A DNA stretch of 64,000 bases from Nemophila menziesii (taxonomy: Eukaryota > Streptophyta > Magnoliopsida > Boraginales > Hydrophyllaceae): contig JARWIR010000035.1 in the NCBI GenBank assembly GCA_029959085.1, forward strand, positions 4,508,501-4,572,500, in the 5' to 3' direction. The notes beneath the pieces were generated by a model. It worked only from the letters and a program-made list of their open reading frames with translations, ran no database searches and was not told the origin of the DNA. The translations under genes were made by a program, and so were the position numbers. Below are positions 56,367 through 64,000 of this stretch, one piece after another (position 1 is the first letter of the stretch; each line of letters begins with the position of its first letter).

Positions 56367-56710
56367 TTACTTATATCCATCTAAATTGGGGGTGATTCCA
56401 TGCTCATCTTGCTCGATTCGGTGAATAGTGTTGTAGAGCGAGTCGATCTTGAACTTTCCATAAGGTGGTGCCTCCCAGTTTTCGTTGAAGATGGTGTGTC
56501 CGTTAGTTTTGTCTTGTGATATGAAGAGACGTTGTGTTTTATTTTGAAGTGTAAGGATATCCAATGATGTATTGGTAAAAGGTGCAGGGAATGGTTTCCT
56601 TGGAAGATTGTTTTTCCTAACTTCTTCCTTACTAAGTTCCGTAGGTGCATGTCTTCATTTTGCCTATTATTCTTTCTAAAGGTACGATCCACATGTATTC
56701 TTGGAACCAA
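56367..56710 (-). other. Unrecognised ORF pair, possible mobile-element relic
   Basis: Two overlapping open frames on the minus strand (56564-56367 and 56710-56381). The first reads 'NWEAPPYGKFKIDSLYNTI', which looks protein-like; the second frame seems to carry the upstream part, as if a frameshift separated them. No family recognised, and I assign no function. Confidence 0.25.
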
Positions 56711-56999
56711 TCTTCAATGGCTTTAGGATTTCTTCTTCACTCTAATATACTTTCCTAATCTTTTTTTCTTCATCTTCTGATAACATGTTTCAATATTCCA
56801 CTTAATGCTTCTTCCAGTGGTTTGTCCCTGATCATATTTAATTCTTAACCAACCAAAAAGATTTCTAGGGCTACATGTTCTCTCAATTTTGATTATTGAC
56901 AATACTTCTTCTTATGATATCTTTGTAAATGATTTATCTCCCCTATACATAACGCATATATTATGACTCATAACATTTTACTCTCACCCATTTGCAATA

Positions 57000-58200
57000 C
57001 CGAAATTAAGAAAATTAGGGGATGAAAAAGAGAGATACCATAATAGGACTTTCATAACTAATTCACATCATATCTTTTCAAATTAATCTGAAAGTAACAA
57101 CTTGGTGAATATGCCAGCCAATTAATTTGGTGATTCTACAAAATTTATTATGATTTTTCTATTGTTAGATTGATCACGAATGTAATGCTTTAGGATATTA
57201 ATATTCTTATTTCTTGAGTGTTAAACTAGATTCTTCATGATGGTGATATGGCTTATGTTGTCTCGAAGAATGAACACCTTCACATACATAATACCAAAAT
57301 CTTACAATATATGTTACATCCATATAAATTGAGAAGACAATTATAGGCCACTACATACTCTGCCACAACCATGGATTGAGCAATATTAGTCTGCAGCTTC
57401 ACTAAGAGAGTAATGATTGTCCAAAGAATTGACAACTATTACTTGTTCTCTTTCGATCAAGTCGGCTTTCACATAGTCAGGATCCAAATATCTAATGAGA
57501 TCACAGGATGTGAATTTTGATATCAAAGTCCAGTATATATTTTACCTTGAAAGTATCAAATTATTGTTTTGATTGTTATGAGATGTGATTCTTTCAGACA
57601 CAAATGGAATATTTCAAACAAACATACAAAGAACATAATATTTGGCTTTTATGTTGTTAGGTATAGTAAGCACCAATAGTGCTATGGTAGATTTTCTATT
57701 CCACATTAGTCCTATCTTCATCTTTGTCAATTTTAGTGGAGGTGCTCGTTGGTGTTTTGATCTCATTTACATATTCAAGTCCAAACTTGTTAATGAGTTC
57801 TCAGGTACAATTTGATTGAATGATAAATATTCCATCATTCATTTACACAATTTAAGTAATATAAAAAAGTATATCTCTCTTATCATACTCAACTCAAATT
57901 CTATATGAATGCTTTCCGAAAAGATCTTGCAAAATGAGTAAGTTGTAACTCCAAATATTATGTTGTTTATATACATTTTCACAAGGAGAACTTCATCCAG
58001 ATTTTTCTTTATAAATATTGTGGAGTTAATATTTCCTCTTTCAAAGACATAATTTATTAAAAACTTTCTTAACCAAAAATACTGAGCTCTACGGGATTGC
58101 GTCAAGTTATATAAGGAATTATCGAGTTTCAACACATTACCAAGAAATTGGAGTCTCTGAAACCTAGGGGTTATTTGATATATATATCTTCTTAATTACC
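57000..58200 (-). pseudogene. Relic I: Ty1/copia RT and RNase H, heavily decayed
   Basis: On the minus strand, 57839-58135 reads 'NSLYNLTQSRRAQYFWLRKF', 'STIFIKKNLDEVLLVKMYIN' and 'NNIIFGVTTYSFCKIF', matching copia RT 'SLYGLKQAPRAWY' and the Y-x-D-D-x-I-F-G palm. The catalytic Asp pair reads Asn-Asn, so it is dead. RNase H traces ('MVVAEYVVAY', near 57340) lie to the left. No LTR found. Confidence 0.65.
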
Positions 58201-59930
58201 CAAAGTATTTATTTTTACTATAATGGAATCATCTTATAACTCCATGTTGCACCCATTTAGAGATGTAATACTTTATCAACTAAGCATTAGTTAGAGTCAT
58301 TGACATTCTATAATCTAAATTGCATTACACAATAGTAGTATAAAAATAGCTTAGTAATAAATGTATTATTATCATCTTCATTTGGAAATTTAGGAAATCA
58401 ATTATCACTCTTTGTTACCATGATTGTCTAGAATATTTGGGTTGTAGGTTCATTGAGAAATCAAGAAATATTAGTTAACGGAAAAAAAGTCTTTGCCACA
58501 TGTTTTGTACAAGTTTGTATATACTGGGCAAATATGACATTGACTATTGTGATTTTCAAAAATGACAATATTAGGAACCCAACTTTCATACTCTACCTCA
58601 TCGATGTTTTCGTCTTGGATCAGCCATTTTAATTCATCCATAATGAACCGATCTTGTTATATAACATTTTCTTCCGATGTTGGGCGGGTCAAGTATCTTG
58701 ATCAACATTGAACCTTTGCACTTATACAAGAAAGTAAATTTATCTATGTCGCTGGACTTCCTCAAAAAAAATCTAGGTAGACCTTTTTTATGCCAAAAAT
58801 ATTATCAAGGTCGTTATGGTTGGGTCCCCCTATAGGGACATCATTACTTTTTTAGTTAGTTTAGGTTTTCTAAAGGAGTGTCTATAAAGACATCGATCAC
58901 ATATATCCCTATTTTGATGGATGATCGTAGGATATCTATATCTTTAACAATGTCAACTTTGTTAGAGTTAGACATCTTTCCTAGTTAATATAATTATGTG
59001 GACTATCTTTTCCTGTTGGCTAGGAAGGGTTATATCCACCTAAGGGAGTGTTGATTGCTGCATGAAATGGATGTTTGCTTGTGTTCTTGAGTTATGAAAT
59101 GGTAAGATGTAATTTGTCTTCAACAAGAACAGATACACAATTATTTTCCACATGAGCTCTTATTCAATTGATGCAAACATAAATCTTGTTAAATGAATTC
59201 TTGGAAAAGTCATATATGTGATGGACTAATAACTCAATAAAGAAGATAAGCTCTTTTTCCTCTCCATATAGTTGTAGTTACAATCCTTTGTTAATCTATT
59301 CTTCATTCTCGAGAAAATAACTGGTACGATCATCCTATATAAATAATGCTCCATGACCTTTGTCTTGTAACTACCTGTAATAAGTTTTGTATTTAAATCA
59401 CCTAGTCATGGAAATGTGGATTTTAACCGTGTGATACTGGGAGTGATCCCTATAGAATATGCCTATAAAATAATAAACAAACATACCTCAATACTTTTCT
59501 TTATCAGGACCTCTACCTCGTTTCATGTAAAAAAATTTACCTAATTAAATTATCTTGCAAACTGCATAACAGAGATACCACGCCTAGGAAAGGGATATGA
59601 AGGTACATCCAATAGTATTTACTTAAGAAGTCGCTTAGGAGTAGCTATAATGAGATATATAAAGAAAAGGTTTATAAAGTATTACAAAATGAATAAGTAG
59701 ATATTAGTTACATTTCTGGAAGAACTGAAGTTATCTACTTATAGTATATTAATAACATTTGAATTATTCGTGATATTCTCTCAATAAATAACATCTAGTT
59801 AGAAGTGGTTAATATTTTTGATGGTCATTAGGGAACATGTACTGGATTGACTAAAGGAAATCTAATATGATAAATATTTAAACACAATTTTGATCTTGTT
59901 TCTCTTTCTTTTGAATCGTGCGATTGAAGT
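58201..59930. other. Unassigned AT-rich DNA between relic I and element J
   Basis: No ORF of interest and no LTR recognised. It may contain the decayed upstream part of relic I (minus strand), but I could not match it. Confidence 0.3.
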
Positions 59931-60815
59931 TGTTGTGTCCATTATTTCTTGTGATTATGTGTTTTCTATTGAACCACACATATATTATGTTGTGTTTTAT
60001 TTGTATAAACCAGTAAAACATTATAGAAACTAATGCAGAAATAAAATAAAAGTAAATAAATAAATAACTTTACTTGTCGAGTCTCAGATTGGATCCGATG
60101 TCTTTAAGGTATTTAGGCCACGTACAAGTGTCTTACGTTTGCTGGCTTCAACCTCAAGGATACAACGACAAAACTATTCAAAAGTAACGGACACACGAAT
60201 TCTTAAGAATTTTAACGAACTTAATAATGCTGCTTCTTTCTATCTCTCTCTTATAATTTTAATGCTTTGAAAAATGAATGAAGAAAATGGTTTAGTTGAC
60301 CAACTATTTATAGAAAATGAAAAGGTGGCTTGCCAAAGGTTGTGATGATTCATTTTGGAGTTACGTTGTATTAATTTAAGATACAACGTTTACTAAAAGA
60401 CCAAAAAACTTGAGCTTGGTCCAGATGGTATGAACCTAAGGCCCAAAAGCCCAACAAAGTGATGGTTCAGGTTCATAACACACCTAAGGCCCAACAAAGG
60501 TATGAACCTAAGGCCCAAAGCCCAAAAAGCTAATGGTCCAGGTTCAAACCCTACAAGACCCCTTGTTTATTTCTTTCTTTGCTTTATAACAAAAAGAAAT
60601 AAAATAACATATATTGTTTTTTTTCTTTAAATTTCTCCAAATTACATGACTCAATTTAACATTCAATTTCAAATGATTTTAACCAAGTGAATATATTACG
60701 TTAATATTTAAAACTTGAATAAACGTATTAATATCGGAATCATTTCATTAAATTGAGTCACCGACTAACATCGTAAACATGAGCAACACTTGGGTAGAAT
60801 CCCATTTGTCCAACA
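59931..60815 (-). repeat. 3' LTR of element J
   Basis: About 885 bp. On the minus strand it starts TGTTGGACAAATGGG at 60815, directly after the purine tract GTGGGGAT (60816-60823), and ends ...GGACACAACA at 59931. A TATA box (CTATAAATAG on the minus strand, 60304-60313) lies inside. It contains a partial direct repeat of 'AACCTAAGGCCCAA' (60430-60520). The left end is inferred from the CA only. Confidence 0.7.
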
Positions 60816-60823
60816 ATCCCCAC

Positions 60824-61420
60824 ATGAATGGAAATTGACTAACCACCTTAAAAAATTATGCAAAAGAATGCTAAACACTTGAGAGAGAGCGAGAGAGAAG
60901 CATAGAAAAATACTACATCGAGAAAGGTAGCTTTTGGCCTTGAACATTCTGTAGTAAGAGTTATCGGATTTACTTGCTAACTAGTGAACGTGATGTCTTG
61001 AACTATTCAGCTTTTGTGTAAACCAAGACAATAGAACTTACATAGTATACTTCCAAACATTATTTGGTTCTCACGGTTGTGTCCATTTACGGCCCTGGAC
61101 AACTCCTGGTATTTCATGAATAACCGTCGGAGAATTTCGCCTTTAAAAATTCTCGTAGGGCGGTCTTACCCATGTTATTCATATAGGTGGTCTCTTGTCG
61201 AGAGTATTTTGCATTACTCTATCTTATGATATCGAAGATACAAGAACCATTAAAAGTTTAACTTATCCTTCACTTTTACAAGTAGCACTGTTTAATTTTG
61301 TCTTAGGAATGGGTTGGGGAGGTCTCCACACAGTGCGTCGCACCAAGTTGCAGTTTTATGATTCAGTTTTCCCTTTGAACCTAGATTGTGGGATCTCCAC
61401 TCTGCTAGGTAGGGTTCCCA
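60824..61420 (-). other. 3' noncoding region of element J
   Basis: It lies between the end of RNase H and the purine tract. The ORF on the plus strand at 61195-61443 has no protein features. Confidence 0.5.
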
Positions 61421-62400
61421 TCATGGCAACTCAGCTTTCGTAGGCTTAAGATCCACTCCCCTTGACAACACTCGCACTTGCTCTCTTTGTAGACTTTTGG
61501 TCAGTGGATCCTCTATATTATCATTTGATCGAACATAATCAACCGTGATAACTCCGTTTGAGAGCAGTTGTCTAACGGTATTGTGTCTACGACGTATGTG
61601 TCTAGACTTACCGTTATACATTTCGTTTAATGCCCTACCAATGGCACTTTGACTATCTCAATGTATGCAGATAGCTGACACAGGCTTTTGCCAATTAGGA
61701 ATATCCTCTAAGAAATTCCGAAGCCACTCGGCTTCCTCAGTAGCTTTTTCTAAAGCTATAAACTCAGATTCCATAGTGGATCTAGCTATGCACGTTTGAT
61801 TAGTGGATTCCCAAGACACGGCTCCTCCTCATAACATGTAGATAAAGCCACTTGTGGATTTTGAGTCAGTGAAGTTTGATATCCAGTCTACATCACTGTA
61901 TCGATCTAGTACAGCGTGATATCTTGTGTACAACAACCCTTCGTTCATAGTGTATCTAAGATAACTTAGAACTCTTACAATAGCAATCCAGTGGTTCTTC
62001 CCTGGATTATGTGTAAACCTACTTAGCTCGCTTATGGCATGTTCTATATCTGGCCTAGAGCAATTTGTTAGATACACGAGACTCCCAATAGTCTGAGAGT
62101 ACTCCAACTGGTTGATCATATCACCTGTGTTCTTAGCAAGATGTAAATTTTCATCAACAGGTGTTTTGGCAATATTTGTGTCGCCATTACTAAATTTGTT
62201 TAATACTTTCTCAATATAGTGTGACTAAGATACTATAATACCTTCCGATGTTCGGAGAATCTTGATAACCAAAATAACATCCGCATGGTCTAGATCTTTC
62301 ATGTCAAACTTACTTGAAAGCATCCTTCTGGTGAATGTAATCACATCATTGTTACTTCAATGATTAACATATCATCCACATATAAACAGACAATAACACT
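61421..62400 (-). pseudogene. Element J RT end and RNase H
   Basis: 'LYVDDMLII' (RT palm) lies at about 62370-62395. 'YSQTIGSLVYLTNCSRPDIE' (61829-62119) leads to RNase H 'YSDVDWISNFTDSKSTSGFI', '[20 protein letters not shown]' and the end 'HNTVRQLLSNGVITVDYVRS' (61421-61621). The frame is interrupted near 61660 and 61830 and between 62119 and 62400. Confidence 0.82.
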
Positions 62401-63160
62401 GTCTCATTTCGTTTTACCTAAACGCTTATGTCACATTCATTGATCTTGAAATCATTCGAGATCATGAATCTATAAAATTTGTCATGCCATTTCTTCGGTG
62501 CCTGTTTTAAACCATATAAAGATTTAACAAGTTTACATACTTGGATCTCCTTCCCTGGTACTACATAACCCTCAGGTTGTTCCATATATATCTCTTCATT
62601 TAGTTCTCCATTTAGGAAAGCTGTTTTTACATCCATTTGATGAATTTTGAGCTTGTATATTGAAGCTATAGCGATTAGCATTCGAATAGATGATATTCCC
62701 GTGACTGGAGAATAAGTATCAAAATAGTCAAGTCCTTCTCTTTGACTATAACCTTTTCCAACAAGGCGAGCCTTGTATTTCTTAATAGACCCATCAGTCT
62801 TTATTTCTTCTTGAATATCCATTTGCATCCAAGTGGTTTATTCCCAGGACGGAGATACACTAGTTCCCACGTATGGTTTTGCATAATGGATTCTATCTCA
62901 CTATTTACTGCTTCTTATAGTAAGTGGCGTCAGGGTTTGACATAGCATTTTTGAATGTTCGTGGTTCGTCATTTAGCATGTAAGATAGAAAGTCAGGACC
63001 AAAAGATGTAGAGGTTCTCATCCGCTTACTTCTTCTTGTTTCTCCTTCATTTGGCCGTGATTCTTGATCTTGCTTTTCAGTTGGCAATGATTCTTGATCT
63101 TGCTCTTCTTGAGCTGTATCACGTGTTCTTTTCAACGAATTATTCAATCACCGTATTGAC
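62401..63160 (-). pseudogene. Element J reverse transcriptase, N-terminal part
   Basis: 62418-62828 reads 'KKYKARLVGKGYSQREGLDY', 'FDTYSPVTGISSIRMLIAIA', 'QMDVKTAFLNGELNEEIYME' and 'SLYGLKQAPKKWHDKFYRFM', classical copia RT motifs. 62905-63147 holds the charged linker ahead of RT with 'RRSKRMRTSTSFGPDF'. Short frameshifts separate the two pieces. Confidence 0.85.
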
Positions 63161-64000
63161 GTGAATGTCAACATGACAAAATTTGAATACCAGGAATCTA
63201 TATGCAGAACTGTTGTGAGCATATCCAATAAAGACGTAATCAATGGTCTTTGATCCTATTTTGACCATTTTTTTGAGTAGTAATTGATACCTTTGCCAAG
63301 CATCCCAACACTTTTAAGTATTTGAAGGAAGGTAGTTTTCCTTTCCATAATTCGTAAGGAGTTTTATCTACCTTCTTGTGTGGTACCTTGTTGAGGATGT
63401 GATTTGCGGTGAGCAAAGTCTCTCCCCACAAGTTTTGTGGTAACCTTGAGTTAATCAGCAAGGTATTCATCATTTCTTTCAACGCGCGGTTCTTGCGTTC
63501 AACAATCCCATCTTGTTGAGGAGAGTAGGGGTCGTGGTTTGATGGATGATCCATGTTTAGCGCAAAACTCTTCAAAAGGAGACACATATTCTCCTCCTCT
63601 ATCTGTTCTAAGATTCTTAATCTTTTTATTTAGTTGATTCTCAACTTCAGTTTTGTATTGCATAAATGCTTCCAAGACCTCATCCACACTTCGAAGCAAG
63701 TATATTTGACAATACCTTGTGAAATCGTCAATGAAATTTACGAAATACTTTTTACCACTTCTAGTGTTCACAAATTTCAAGTCACATATGTCACTGTGAA
63801 TTAACTCTAAAGGTACCAAAGTCCTTTCTATATATTTAAATAAGGTTTTTTTTGTTAATTTTGACTCAACGCATACTTCACATTCCTTTTGAGAATTTAA
63901 GTTCACATTAGATAGTAACCCGACATTTACTAACTTATTTAATGAACCAAAATTAACATATCCTAATCTATAGTGCCATAAATTAGGTGAGTCAAGGATA
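63161..64000 (-). pseudogene. Element J integrase
   Basis: 63499-63906 contains the end of the zinc region (CEVCVESK), the first catalytic Asp in 'LELIHSDICDL' and the second in 'LRTDRGGEYVS'. A frameshift near 63540 moves into 63240-63587, which has the catalytic Glu in 'DGIVERKNRALKEMMNTLLI' and the copia signature 'WGETLLTANHILNKVPHK'. A second shift near 63250 leads to 'KTIDYVFIGYAHNSSAYRFL'. Sequence beyond 63906 reads toward the zinc finger and leaves the window. Confidence 0.85.

Larger units (their letters stand above)
59931..64000 (-). mobile_element. Element J: Ty1/copia retrotransposon, 3' part, running off the window
   Basis: On the minus strand the order is integrase (from beyond 64000), RT, RNase H, a 3' noncoding stretch, purine tract and 3' LTR. 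This is the copia order, with integrase before RT. The 5' part is outside the window. Confidence 0.88.

Noticed and set aside
56367..56710. Endogenous pararetrovirus fragment
   Set aside because: The protein-like frames gave a vague impression of this, but no movement, coat, protease or RT motif can be seen, so no viral call is made.
61195..61443. Plus-strand ORF of 82 codons
   Set aside because: It overlaps the 3' noncoding end of copia element J in antisense and shows no protein features.

Overview
This is plant nuclear DNA, most likely from a eudicot. It is AT-rich and consists mainly of LTR retrotransposons stacked in and beside each other. The priming sites match the 3' end of plant tRNA-Asp, and the Ty3/gypsy elements have the Athila layout: long LTR, gag-protease-RT-RNase H-integrase, then a long 3' region with an extra ORF. 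The only non-transposon gene I can support is a small two-exon gene at 1678-2112 for a secreted cysteine-rich peptide of the EMBRYO SURROUNDING FACTOR 1/MEG type. The species cannot be fixed from the sequence.

Layout. 1-1036: an Athila-type LTR end next to a probable copia LTR end. 1678-2112: the peptide gene. 2849-28461: element A (minus strand), split by element B (plus strand, 12199-25002). Both are about 12.8 kb, and both have exact 5-bp target duplications (TTAAT for A, CTTGG for B). B sits inside A's gag. By eye the LTR pairs differ at about 36 of 1561 positions (A) and about 16 of 1563 (B), so A is older, as nesting requires. Both have broken gag-pol, yet both keep an uninterrupted 438-439 codon ORF of the 'putative plant transposon protein' type after pol. 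28875-34372: older element C (plus), whose LTR has internal sequence on both sides. 34373-38800: LTR-less element F (minus). 38801-42065: remains of element D (minus), split by solo LTR E (39258-40792). 42066-47615: element G (plus), whose RNase H region runs straight into copia element H (47616 to about 50253). 50254-56360: AT-rich DNA with a 52-bp minisatellite and a tRNA-like SINE head. 57000-58200: copia RT relic I (minus). 59931-64000: copia element J (minus), with its 3' LTR and most of pol, leaving the window on the right.

The most striking structure lies in the 3' third of A and B. The polypurine-tract motif TTGAGTTTGGGGT occurs five times between the end of pol and the 3' LTR, at matching places in both copies. 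Three copies have a hairpin or palindrome just upstream. The hairpin before the true polypurine tract is also present in the diverged element C, with three base pairs changed on both sides, which suggests a conserved RNA fold. The LTR itself starts with an inverted repeat (TGATGTCTCC/GGAGACATCA) in four diverged subfamilies, so the polypurine tract lies between two hairpins. The post-pol spacer also holds an array of 12-bp palindromes (CCGGGTACCCGG type). Insertion of B into A in opposite orientation made an inverted repeat of about 7.7 kb per arm.
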